From: Inia geoffrensis
Lineage: Eukaryota > Chordata > Mammalia > Artiodactyla > Iniidae
Direction of reading: 5' to 3'
DNA: 64,000 nucleotides
NCBI GenBank assembly: GCA_036417435.1
Contig: CM070899.1
Location: 169,909,494-169,973,493, forward strand
Shown here: one piece after another, positions 49,216-60,079 of the stretch
Numbering within the stretch: the first letter of the stretch is position 1
Layout of the letters: the number at the start of each line of letters is the position of its first letter
The notes under the pieces: generated by a model
What the model was told of the DNA's origin: nothing
Databases searched by the model: none
The model's input: the letters and a program-made list of their open reading frames with translations, nothing else
Translations under genes and position numbers: made by a program

Positions 49216-49480
49216 CTTTCATGCCAGGTGTTTGAAAAATGTCCCCAAGGCCTTTAAGACACGAGTTAACTGTCACTCCCGAGTAGCCAAGCAGAAAAGG
49301 GCAGCATGGCTGGGAAATGCCGTTCCATGTGGCGAAACAGGAGCGTGGCGTCCTGTTGTCGAGAGCTTTTGTGAGAGTGTAGGGAAGAGAAACAGACGCA
49401 GCTCTCGGAGCCCTTGACGCTGACCCACCAGCAGAGGCACCCACCTTTCTGAGCAGCTGGGTCCTTGCTGCCGGCTCCAC

Positions 49481-49545
49481 GGCGGGGCGGGGGGGGGCTT
49501 CCATACCCCCGCAAGGTCACTGCCTAACTGCGGGGGGGGCGGGGC
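49481..49545. other. G-run cluster with G-quadruplex potential
   Basis: Two G-rich blocks, GGCGGGGCGGGGGGGGG (49481-49497) and CGGGGGGGGCGGGGC (49531-49545), are separated by a short spacer. Each block has several G runs of four or more. Confidence 0.6.
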
Positions 49546-49674
49546 TCTGTGAAGCTTCGTCCTTTCAACATCTTGAATTCTTCAATGGGTCTTATTTGAA
49601 TCGCATCCAGGGATGAAGGTGGATGGCCAGATCTGGATCTCCTCAGGAGAGCTCCAATAATGCGTTCTCCCAGT

Positions 49675-49880
49675 TTTAACAGTTACCATTTTTTGAACAC
49701 CTACTGTGTGTCAGAGACGTGTAGTAGCTAGGGTTTTATATACATTATCTCCTGAAATCTTAACCTCTCCAAGGTAAGTAATGCCTACCCTGTACATTGT
49801 GCCATGACAAATGAAGAAACTGAGACCACCCTCCTGCCACCACCTCCACAATGAAGGGATTCCCAAAGGTCAAATGTCCG
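49675..49880 (+). mobile_element. MIR SINE
   Basis: 'accattttttgaacacctactgtgtgtcag', 'atatacattatctcctgaaatc' and 'gacaaatgaagaaactgagacc' in family order. Confidence 0.8.
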
Positions 49881-49980
49881 GTGAGGCCAGGAGTCAAGTC
49901 CATGCCTGACTGACTGAGCTCAAGTCATCATGTGGGCTTCTCTGGCCTTCATTATTAGGTTTAAATTGTTTTAACACCAT

Positions 49981-50074
49981 GGACACACACACTCACTCAC
50001 TCTCTCTCTCTCTCTCTTTCTCGCTCTCTCTCTCTTTCTGTTTGTCTCTCCCTCTCCCTCTCTCTCTCTCTCCC
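49981..50074. repeat. CT-rich polypyrimidine tract
   Basis: CA then nearly pure CT repeats over about 90 bp, with few purine interruptions. Long homopyrimidine tracts can form triplex DNA. The flanking 50080-51040 is otherwise unique. Confidence 0.9.
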
Positions 50075-51044
50075 GGCCTCCCACGCCCTCCAATGGGAAC
50101 AAACCAAGGCTCCTTTTGGGCCTAGCCCCCAGCCCAAGTTCTGAACAGACAGGAAACTTCCCATGTTCTACTCAATTCCAACCCCACCTACTGCACACAG
50201 GTTAGCCCTGTAAGAGAAGAACTTGAATTTCAGCAGCCTTTCACAAGAAAGGCTGCAGGTAAAAATAATCCACCGAGCCAATTCACCCCTAGTTGTTTTT
50301 CCAACTAGAAGAGAGATGGGCAAATCAATACTTAACAACCCCCCCATGGTCTACAGCACTCAAGTCTCTCTTTGTGCACAAGGCCAGGCCTGCAGCCAAG
50401 GGCTCTCAACAAGCAGCTGCCCACCTGCTGAGTACTGGGGGACACGTCCTGCTAACAGTCCTTCTGTTGCCAGCGCCCTCAATCACAGAAGGGGTGCCCC
50501 TGGCAAGTGACAAGAAATGGACACACTGTGCATGTAACCAGCAACTCTTACAGACAGCCTTGAAGCATTTCACTCTTATCATCCTTTAACCTTATTGCCA
50601 AGGGTGGTAGAGTTATCCCAACCCCAGTTTGCAGGTCCTAACCTTCATTTCCCCAGGTTTCAATGAATTGAGTCAGGCTAGAAATTCAGGACACAGCACA
50701 GTCATGGGACCCTGGGCCCCAACATGCACCCTTCCACATTGCATCCTACTGACTTAAAGACAGGAGGTGAGAATCCCTGCAGGGGTAAGATGGCTGTTAT
50801 TCGCATCTCAGCTTCCAGGTCTCCCCAGATGGGGTCCAGACAGTGGAGCAAGGCCCCCTCAACCAGCCACAAGCCCGGGCTTGGTGAGAAGCATGTCTCT
50901 GGAGACCAAGGTCTCTGCCCCATTTCCGTCAGACGGATGAGTAGAAAGATGAGCAGTAGCCGCAGTGTAAATGAGGGACGGGTGGTCAGCAGAAGCTCCC
51001 GGACCAGCATAAATGAAAGGAAGTGGTGTTTCTGGAGCTGGTAC

Positions 51045-51165
51045 TTGAGCATTCATTCTCCCATTCGCTGAGCAATTTCTGTGTGTTAAGCTACAAGGAT
51101 GATGAAGACATGGTCCCTACCCTCAGAGTAGCGGGTATAATGGAGAAGCGTAGGGATGGGGAACA
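51045..51165 (-). mobile_element. L2-type 3' fragment
   Basis: 'cattcattctcccattcgctgagcaatttctg' and 'gaagacatggtccctaccctcagag' resemble a common old LINE tail in reverse. Confidence 0.4.
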
Positions 51166-51389
51166 TGGGTAGCAAAGAATTCTAAGTGAATTCCACCACA
51201 TAAGATTGAATTGTCAGGACACAAATCCACAACCACAAAGAAATGTATGTTATAGAATTTATTTTTCTACATCTGATCCTAACCTGCTTCTAACTTAAGG
51301 TCTTATGATGCAAGTAGATAAAAACAGATGCGTGCACCTCTACACATGCCCTGTCCCATATGCAAAATAATGTAATTCTCGCTGAAAAT

Positions 51390-51745
51390 CCAGTAAGACT
51401 AGCGGGGAGGGAGGGATGAACTGGCAGAGCACGAGGGAGTCTCAGGGCGGTGAAACTACCCTCTATGACACTCTAACGGTGCACACATGTCATTATGCAT
51501 CTGTACAAACACATAGTATGTACAACACCAAGAGTGAACCTGAAGGTAAACCATGGGCTCTGGGCGATTATGATGTAACAATGTAGGTTCGTCAATTGCA
51601 ACAAATGTACCGTCTGGAGAAGGATGTTGATGGTGGGGAAGGCCATGCATGTGTTGAGGCAGCGGGTGTATGGGAAATCTTTCTATCGTCCCCTCAATTT
51701 TGCTGTGAACCTGAGACTACTCTAAAAAATAAAGTATTTAAAAAA
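51390..51745 (+). mobile_element. ancient L1M 3' end
   Basis: 'gtgcacacatgtcattatgcat', 'acaacaccaagagtgaacc', 'caatgtaggttcgtcaattg' and 'caattttgctgtgaacctg' followed by 'aaaaaataaagt' match the 3'UTR of an old mammalian L1M subfamily. Confidence 0.8.
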
Positions 51746-51789
51746 AAATTCGATAAGACCACCACCAGATCATAATACAGACGGGTATT

Positions 51790-52135
51790 TAGTTCAGTCT
51801 GGCTGCTAAAACAAAGTACTATAGACCGGGTGACTTGCACATAACAGAAATTTACTTCTCACAGTTCTAGAGGCTAAGAAGTCCATCAAGACATTGGCAG
51901 ATTTGTTGTCAGGTGAGTGCAGCTTCCTGGTCCATAAGCAGCCATCTTCTTCGCTATGCCCTCACATGGAGGGACAGGGAGCTCACTGAGGTCTCTTCTA
52001 TAAGCGCACTAATCCCATTCACAAGGCTCCACCCTCGTGACCTAATCACCTCCCAATCCCATCGCATTGGGGGTTAGGGTTTCAAGATATGAATGGGGGG
52101 AAGGGCACATAAACATTCAGTCTGTGGCAACAAGA
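51790..52135 (-). mobile_element. MLT1-type MaLR LTR
   Basis: Reverse copy: 'aaagtactatagaccgggtg', 'cttctcacagttctagaggct', 'ctaatcccattcacaag', then 'gggggttagggtttcaagatatgaatggggg' near the LTR start. An old solo LTR with no coding sequence. Confidence 0.75.
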
Positions 52136-52399
52136 GCCCTGGGCAGCCAGCCAGCCCACCCACCCTGAGCCCTCTCTCTGCTCACAGCCTTCTCCATGGC
52201 AGCAACCAAAATGAGACATTATGCAGTATGCCAGGCATTTGAGCCTCCATGGCCACCCTCTAGGGTCCAAGATTTAAAGAGACGTCCATTTGGAAGCCCA
52301 GATTTCTCAGTCTGCAAGCTCTGCCTTCACACACCATCCTGAGATAGAAGTTCAGGGGTCCAAAATGCAAACCATTTGGGGATTTGCCAAATTACAGAG

Positions 52400-52612
52400 C
52401 TCCATTCAGCAGCTAGCCACTTCTTAATCTGTGCCAGAGTCTTTGCATACATAGCTCATTTAAATCTTAAAACAGCCCTGTGCAAAGAGATCATTATCCC
52501 AGTTTTACAGATAAAGCAGCAGAGACTCAGAGAGGTTGAACGTCTTACCCACAGCCACAGAATGAGTTTGGAGCAGTACCAGGATTCAGCCCCCAGGTCT
52601 CCCCAGGCCAAC
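52400..52612 (+). mobile_element. MIR SINE
   Basis: 'tgtgccagagtctttgcatac', 'aacagccctgtgcaaagag', 'cccagttttacagataaagc' and 'agagactcagagaggttgaac' in order. The region 52612-53150 to the right is unique. Confidence 0.8.
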
Positions 52613-53171
52613 ACTCAAAATGGTATCCACCACTTTTTAGTGTCCAGAGGAGAGTAAGCAGTGCCTTTGACATATTTCCTTGGTGTCCCTAAATGCCTGT
52701 AGATACCAGCGTTGATGAAGCCTTTCAAGGGAAAAGAGCAAACCTGCCACCCCTGCAGAGTTAGTAAGCTGACTGCAAGGCTGACAATGACAGCATCTCA
52801 AGCTAATTTCCTTGGATAGGTCTCTCCAGAAAGCATTCAATTCCAGCCATGAGAGCAACATGTTTGCAACATGAATCGACTAAAGGGAGAAGAAATGCCC
52901 TTCACTTGAGGGTTTCAATTAATTAGTGTTTCTCACAACAAAATCCAAGCCCTCACAGGGCCTTTCCAATAAGGCCTTGTAAATGGTTTTCTAACCCTAA
53001 CAAAGACTTACTGCTGACTCCTTCAGGCTTATTAATATTTCATCATTAACAGATACATATTAAGTTCCTATTGTTCATGAAAAGAATTGGATTTAAAAGA
53101 GAGGATTCCTTCTCATTAGTAGCTTATGACCTTATTACAGACAGATAAAAACTTACACAAGACACGTCTGG

Positions 53172-53497
53172 GGACTTTCCTGGTGGCGCAGTGGTTAAGA
53201 ATCTGCCTGCCAATGCAGGGCACATGGGTTTGAGCCCTGGTCTGGGAAGATGCCACATGCCGCGGAGCAACTAAGCCCGTGCGTCACAACTACTGAGCTT
53301 GCTCTCTAGAGCCCACAAGCCACAAATACTGAGCCCTTGTGCCACAACAACTGAAGCCCTCATGCCTAGAGCCCACGCTCTGCAACAAGAGAAGCCACCG
53401 CAATGAGAAGCCCGCACACCGCAACGAAGAGGAGCCCCTGCTCACCGCAACTAGAGAAAGCTCGCGAGCAGCAACGAAGACCCAATGCAGCCAAAAA
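53172..53497 (+). mobile_element. CHR-type SINE, 5' partner of a SINE-L1 chimera
   Basis: Full SINE from 'gggactttcctggtggcgcag' to its 3' end 'cccaatgcagcc'. It has only a short A stretch before L1 sequence begins. It has no TSD of its own. The direct repeat on its left (AAGACACGTCTGG, 53159-53171) is matched only after the L1 (AAGACATGTCTGG, 55674-55686). Confidence 0.93.
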
Positions 53498-53536
53498 AAC
53501 ACTCCCATTTACCACTGCAACAAAAAGAATAAAATA

Positions 53537-53743
53537 GGGCTTCCCTGGTGGCGCAGTGGTTAAGAGTCCACCTGCCGATGCAGGGGACGCGGGTTCGTGC
53601 CCTGGTCCGGGAGGATCCCACATGCCGCGGAGCGGCTGGGCCCGTGCGCCATGGCCGCTGAGCCTCCGCATCCTGAGCCTGTGCTCCGCAACGGGAGAGG
53701 CCACAATAGTGAGAGGCCCGTGTACCACAAAAAAAAAAAAAAA
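53537..53743 (+). mobile_element. CHR-2-type SINE nested in the chimera's L1
   Basis: Forward copy starting 'gggcttccctggtggcgcag'. A perfect 15-bp TSD of L1 sequence, AAAAAGAATAAAATA, lies at 53522-53536 and 53744-53758. Confidence 0.97.
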
Positions 53744-55141
53744 AAAAAGAATAAAATATCTAGGAATAAACCTACCTAAGGAGACAAAAGACCTGTATGC
53801 AGAAAATTATAAGACACTGATGAAAGAAATTAAAGATGATACAAATAGATGGAGAGATATACCATGTTCTTGGATTGGAAGAATCAACATTGTGAAAATG
53901 ACTCTATTACCCAAAGCAATCTACAGATTCGATGCAATCCCTATCAAACTACCACTGGCATTTTTCACAGAACTAGAACAAAAAATTTTACAATTTGTAT
54001 GGAAACACAAAAGACCCCGAATAGCCAAAGCAATCTTGAGAAAGAAAAACGGAGCTGGAGGAATCAGGCTCCCTGACTTCAGAGTATACTACAAAGCTAC
54101 AGTAATCAAGACAGTATGGTACTGGCACAAAAACAGAAAGATAGATCAATGGAACAGGATAGAAAGCCCAGAGATAAAGCCACGCACATATGGTCACCTT
54201 ATCCTTGATAAAGGAGGCAGGAGTGTACAGTGGAGAAAGGACAGCCTCTTCAATAATGGTGCTGGGAAAACTGGACAGCTACATGTAAAAGTATGAGCTT
54301 AGATCACTCCCTAACACCATGCACAAAAATAAGCTCAAAATGGATTAAAGACCTAAATGTAAGGCCAGAAACTATCAAACTCTTAGAGGAAAACATAGGC
54401 AGGACACTCTATGACATAAATCACAGCAAGATCCTTTTTGACCCTCCTCCTAGAGAAACGGAAATAAAAACAAAAATAAACAAATGGGACCTAATGAAAC
54501 TGAAAAGCTTTTGCATAGCAAAGGAAACCATAAACAAGACCAAAAGACAACCCTCAGAATGGGAGAAAATATTTGCAAATGAAGCAACTGACAAAGGATT
54601 AATCTCCAAAATTTATAAGCAGCTCATGCAGCTTAATAACAAAAAAACAAACAACCCAGTCCAAAAATGGGCAGAAGACCTAAATAGACATTTCTCCAAA
54701 GAAGATATATGGACTACCAACAAACACATGAAAGAATGCACAACATCACTAATCATTAGAGAAATGCAAATCAAAACTACAATGAGATATCTCACACCAG
54801 TCAGAATGGCCATCATCAAAAAATCTAGAAACAATAAATGCTGGAGAGGGTGTGGAGAAAAGGGAACCCTCTTGCACTGTGGGTGGGAATGTAAATTGAT
54901 ACAGCCACTGTGGAGAGCAGTATGGAGGTTCCTTACAAAACTACAAATAGAACAACCATATGTCCCAGCAATCCCACTACTGGGCATATACCCTGAGAAA
55001 ACCATAATTCAAAAAGAGTCATGTACCAAAATGTTCATTGCAGCTCTATTTACAATAGCCCAGAGATGGAAACAACCTAAGTGTCCATCATTGGATGAAT
55101 GGATAAAGAAGACGTGGCACACATATACAGTGGAATATTAG
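53744..55141 (+). pseudogene. L1 ORF2 C-terminal half, one frameshift
   Basis: The first block, open to 54296, reads from KYLGINL onward through [13 protein letters not shown] second block runs 54293-55141. A missing G at about 54255 ('caataatggtgctggg', versus 'aataagtggtgctggg' at 45900) shifts the frame between them. The second block keeps the knuckle CWRGC...LLHCGWEC and ends at the usual C-terminus. Less decayed than the copy at 45595-46742, suggesting a younger insertion. Confidence 0.88.
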
Positions 55142-55861
55142 CCATAAAGAAAAACGAAATTGAACTATTTGTAATGAGGTGGATGGACCTAGAGTCTGTC
55201 ATACAGAGTGAAGTAAGTCAGAAAGAGAAAGACAAATACCGTATGCTAACACATATATATGGAATTTAAGGGAAAAAAATGTCATGAAGAACCTAGCGGT
55301 GAAACAGGGATAAAGACACAGACTTACTAGAGAATGGACTTGAGGATATGGGGAGGGGGAAGGGTAAGCTGTGACAAAGCGCGAGAGAGGCATGGACATA
55401 TATACTCTACCAAAAGTAAGGTAGATAGCTAGTGGGAAGCAGCCGCATAGCACAGGGAGATCAGCTCGGTGCTTTGTGACCGCCTGGAGGGGTGGGATAG
55501 GGAGGGTGGGAGGGAGGGAGACACAAGAGGGAAGAGGTATGGGAACATATGTATATATATAACTGATTCATTTTGTTGTAAAGCAGAAACTAACACACCA
55601 TTGTAAAGCAATTATACTCCAATAAAGATGTTAAATAATTAATTAATTAATTTAATTAATAATAATAATAAAAAAGACATGTCTGGAATAAAGCAGGTTT
55701 AATCTTCCTTAGGAACAACTGGACAGAGGAATGAACTCAGGCCCAGGCTTGTTCATGGTTGGTGTCTGGATGGTATCAACTGTGTGGTTTGAGTGACCCA
55801 ATGTATCGTCTAGACAAGAAAAGCTATTTTCCCACTCTTGCTTGAGTGCCCTGTTCCACTC

Positions 55862-56765
55862 ATTGTTTTTTCAACTGAAGTACAGTTGATTTATAACATT
55901 ATATTAGTTGCAGGTTTACAACACAGTGATTCAATATTTTTATAGAGTATACTCCATTTAAAGTTATTATAAAATACTGGCTATATTCCCTGTGCTGAAC
56001 ATTACCTCCTCTTTATTGGAGTATAACTGCTTCACAATACTGTTAGTTTCTGTTGTACAACAAAGTGAATCAGCCACATGCACACATATATCCCCATATC
56101 CCCTTCTTCTTGTGTCTCCCTCCCACCCTCCCTATCCCACCCCTCTAGGTCTCCGCAAAGCACCGATCTGATCTCCCTGGGTTATACTGCTGCTTCCCAC
56201 TAGTTATGTATTTTACATTTGGTAGTGTATATATGTCAATGCTACTCTCACTTTGTCCCAGCTTCCCCTTTCCCCCAACCCCGTGTCCTCAGTTTCATTC
56301 TCTATATCTGTGTCCTTATCCTGTCCTGCCACTAGGTTCATCAGTACCATTTTTTTTAGATTCCATATATACGCATTAGCCTACAGCATTTGTTTTTCCC
56401 TTTCTGACTTATTTCACTCTGTATGACATACTCTAAGTCCATCCACCTCACCACAAACAACTCAATTTCGTTTCTTTTTATGGCTGAGTAATATTCCATT
56501 GTATATATGTACCACATCTTCTGTATCCATTCATCTGTCGATGGACATTTAGGTTGCTTCCATGTCCTGGCTATTGTAAATAGAGCTGCAGTGAACATTG
56601 TGGTACATGTCTCTTTTTGAATTATGGTTTTCTCAGGGTATATGCCCAGTAGTGGGATTGCTGGGTCATATGGTAGTTCTGTTTTTAGTTTTTTAAATAT
56701 CCTTGTATCTTATTTTATACCTAGTAGTTTATACCTCTTAATCCACTTCCACTCCCCTTGACTCA
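55862..56765 (-). mobile_element. older L1 3' region interrupted by a second L1
   Basis: Reverse L1 3'UTR: 'caactgaagtacagttgattt' and 'actggctatattccctgtgctg' (55862-56000), resuming after the inner L1 with 'tatccttgtatcttattttatacc' and 'cctcttaatcc' (about 56693-56765). The two parts are contiguous in the family, so the inner element split it. Confidence 0.75.
56008..56692 (-). mobile_element. 5'-truncated L1 nested in an older L1
   Basis: Reverse copy from the 3'UTR end 'tttattggagtataactgc' to the ORF2 C-terminus ('tgctgggtcatatggtag' near 56660). The reverse-strand frame 56356-56598 is the ORF2 C-terminal tail. Confidence 0.88.
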
Positions 56766-58775
56766 TTTTTTTTAAGAATTAAAGGATCTAAAGCTTTAAA
56801 ATGTAAATGTTTACCGAAGGCAATAAATAATGCCACTAATCTCTCTTACCACTTTACCCAGAATTAGTCTATGAGATCAGCTTCAACTGTCTAGCAGAGC
56901 CTTGGGGTTACACAACATAGGCAGGCAAAGGACAGGTGGGGCAGAAGAAATCTCTGGGGTCTGGAGAATGGGACTCTAAGAGAGAGATAAGGTGGGAGCC
57001 ATGGGCACCAGGCAGGCGGCCAACGGGGGTCTGCAGGGAGAACCCAGAGATGAAAACAAAAAGACAGACAGCACATAGAGACTAACCCTGATCTCCAGAC
57101 ACAACTATGACCATTTCCCAGAAAACTGAGAAACCAACCGTTCTCTCTGGCCACAGAATAAGGAAATGAAAAAAAAGGGCCCTTTTCTCAAAGCAAACAA
57201 ATAGAAATGATTTAGAAAGCACCTACAGGGTTGCCACCTGACACTGTGCAAAAATGTCCTTCCTTTACTTTTTATGTACGTATGTATGTATTTATGCACA
57301 CATGCATTGGTTTATTATATTCCTTTGACCTGTATTTATGACCATTTTTCTTTACTACAAAGCGACGACAGAGGCTACACACTTTTGGAACCCTACGCTA
57401 GCTTCTACTAATATTTTAATAGTTTTAGTGTTGAAATTACAGTTACTGTATTTAAAATCAAAACAGCATCACTTGGCCACATGATAGGAGTTGTAGCTGT
57501 GGGGTGGGTCTTTTTTTTCCTATAAAATTCTTCCGCGATGTTGCATTAAGGGGTTGACTAGATGACTCTTCAGCTCCCTTCTAGCACCGACATTCTTCTC
57601 CTTGTGTCTGTGCAGAGTAAATGGACTGGCCTTGATTGCACCCCGGGGACAGAGCAGGCTGGCAGCATCTGGGTTTGCCTAGGCCCCCAGGAGAAGCATG
57701 GCTCTGCCAGGTGTCACAGCTGATTTAACTAAAAGAAAGATGAAAACCAGCCATGGGAACTGAAGCTTGACAGCATTCCCTGAGGGTCTGGTGAGTGAGA
57801 ACCAGAGCAGTATGGAGGAGACTGGAGGAATCTCCTCTGGCCCAAGACCCCCCAGGCAATGTTTGCTCTAACCACTGAGATCCATCCCCAGAAATGTCCC
57901 CAGCTGTGTGCAAAACCACAGTGCCTGCTGAGGAAGGTGCGAGCTGAAGCTGCGAGTCAACTCCTGGGATAGGGTGATGCAGAAGCAAAGGGCCTACTGG
58001 GAGAAGGGGGTGTGGGCAAGAAAAAAGGATAAAGGCAAAGATGCGTTTCCTTTCCCAAGAGGGGTCTGCATGAGCTAATGTCTCCACAGGGAGCGCTCAG
58101 ATGGTGGCAGATTTTTTGTTTCCAAGACAAGAAGGGGATAAATGATCATCCCGTCTTATTTAAGACCATGGCTTGATGGCCAGAGATCTCTCTTCCAAAT
58201 CTCTCATGCTGCTCTGTAAAGGACAAGGTCAGTAAACACATTCAGCCTCCGTGTCCACATGGGAACACTGAGAAAGAATTTAATGAAGAAAGCAACTGCA
58301 GTAGACTTTGGGAATAGACGTCAGAACGTCCATTTCCTAGCCTGCAAGACTCTCAGAATGCTTTATTTCCTTTCCTCCTAGTACCAGAGCACATTTCTAT
58401 AGCAACTCCCAGAGAACTGGGTGCCTCATGGGGCCAGGTGGAGGTTGGCTTAAAGATCCTCTTCTTTGGGGGCACAGAAGACCCTTAACAAGAACCAGAT
58501 CCCTTGTTGGATCCTCCCCTTTCAATTTCAGGATATATGTGCTGAGGTACTCTGGAATGATTTGGGGATTAAAGGGTGAACATTATGCAGAAAAGAAATT
58601 AAAAATTAATGAAGAAATGAGGTCACTCAGTGAAGCCTCTTCAACAAACCAGGATGAGAACCTTCTGCTGCTCACTTCTGACTTTTTGGCGAAGACGCAT
58701 AACTGCCATCTGTGAGGCGGTCCACAGGATGAAAGTATGGATTATTCACAAAGCTCTGAGTTTAGTTACCAAGTT
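56766..58775. other. unique sequence, no gene recognised
   Basis: No interspersed repeat family identified. A short TATG-repeat patch lies at 57277-57297. A 120-codon reverse frame (57725-58087) has no recognisable motif. Confidence 0.4.
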
Positions 58776-58779
58776 CTAT

Positions 58780-58886
58780 ACCACTATGGCCTACTGTTAT
58801 CCATTTTACAGATGGATAAACTGAGTCATGGTGAGATCACATGGTTATTAATGAGGTAAAAATGAGCACTGGCCTACCATGGATCC
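58780..58886 (+). mobile_element. MIR SINE fragment
   Basis: 'ttatccattttacagatggataaactgag' and 'gagatcacatggttattaatg' match the MIR core. It is cut off by the L1 that follows. Confidence 0.65.
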
Positions 58887-58898
58887 AAATCTACAGCT

Positions 58899-59605
58899 TG
58901 GCAGCTCTAGTCACAACAGTCAAGATGTGGAAACAACCTAAATGTCCATCAACAGATGAATGGATAAAGAAGATGTGGTGCATATATACAATGGAATATT
59001 ACTCAGCCATAAAAAAAAGAATGAAGTAATGCCATTTACCACAACATGGATGGACCAAGAGATTATCATACTAAGTGAAGTAAGTCAGAAAGAGAAAGAT
59101 AAATACCATATGATATCACTTATATGTGGAATCTAAAATATGACACAAATGGGGGATTCTCTGGCAATCCAGTGGTTAGGACTCTGCATGCTCACTGCCG
59201 AGGGCCCAGGTTCAAACCCTGGCCGGGGAACTAAGGTCCCACAGGCCACGCAGCATGGCCAAAAAATAATAATAATAAAAAAATAAAATATGACACAAAT
59301 GAACTTATCTATGAAACAGAAACAGACTCACAGACATAGAGAACAGACTTGTGGTTGCCAAGGGGTGGGGTGGAGAGATGGATTGGCAGTTTGGGGTTAG
59401 CACATGCCAACTATTATGCATAGAATGGATGAACAACAAGGTCCTACTGTACAGCACAGGGAACTATATTCAATATCCTGGGATCAACCATAATAGAAAA
59501 GAATAAGAAAAAGAATGTATATATATGCATAACTGAATCACTTTACTGTACAGGAGAAATTAACACAACACTGTAAATCAGCTATACTTCAATAAAATTT
59601 TTTAA
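58899..59605 (+). mobile_element. 5'-truncated L1 with nested SINE
   Basis: Begins near the ORF2 C-terminus ('aagatgtggaaacaacc', 'atgtccatcaacagatgaatgg') and continues through the 3'UTR to 'caataaaattttttaaa'. The direct repeat AAATCTACAGCT lies at 58887-58898 and about 59606-59617. A SINE interrupts it at 59152-59284. Confidence 0.92.
59152..59284 (+). mobile_element. short tRNA-derived SINE nested in L1
   Basis: A 133-bp element: 'gggattctctggcaatccag' head, B-box-like 'ggttcaaaccctggcc', and an AATAAT-rich tail. It is shorter than the CHR-2 copies and may be a different tRNA-SINE subfamily. A perfect 17-bp TSD, AAAATATGACACAAATG, lies at 59135-59151 and 59285-59301. Confidence 0.93.
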
Positions 59606-59617
59606 AAATCTACAGCT

Positions 59618-59960
59618 ATGGTCACATACTACAACATGGATGAAACTTGAGGACACTATGCTAAGTGAAACAAGGCAGTCACAGAACAACAAATAATGCA
59701 TGATTCCACTCATTTAAGGTACCTAAAGCAGTCAATCTCACAGAAGGAAAAAGCAGAATGGTAGTTGCCAGTGGCAGGGATATGTGGGGAATGGGGAGTT
59801 ACTATTCAATGGGTCTAGAGTTTCAGTTTGTGCAAAATGACAAAGTCTTAGAAATCTGCTTACAACATGTGTATAGTTAATATTTGTACTATACACCTAA
59901 TGGTTGAGGGTAGATTCCATGTTATGTGTTTTTTAATCACAATTTAAAAGATCTATAGCT
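59618..59960 (+). mobile_element. older L1 3' region
   Basis: 'ctacaacatggatgaaacttg', 'aatggtagttgccagtggc' and 'tgggtctagagtttcagtttg' belong to an older L1 3'UTR. A variant of the ATCTACAGCTATG motif at its left recurs at about 59950 (ATCTATAGCTATG), possibly its own decayed TSD. Confidence 0.65.
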
Positions 59961-60079
59961 ATGAGCAGCTTAACAGCTGTGTCTCATCCATCTTAGTGCT
60001 GCTGCAAAGAAGAGTTTGAAGACATATATACTATAAAGGAAAATGTCTACAGCCATAGCTCTAGTAAGAGGAAATGACA

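Larger units (their letters stand above)
53498..55673 (+). mobile_element. 5'-truncated L1, 3' partner of a SINE-L1 chimera
   Basis: Starts in ORF2 at 'acactcccatttaccactg', runs through the C-terminal part of ORF2 and the 3'UTR to an AT-rich tail. A CHR-2 SINE was later inserted at 53537-53743. The shared TSD around SINE plus L1 differs only by C/T in a CpG. Confidence 0.94.

Noticed and set aside
53556..55141. Long frames (246 and 282 codons) that look like a real protein
   Set aside because: They are L1 ORF2 C-terminal sequence within a truncated insertion, the first one starting inside a nested SINE.
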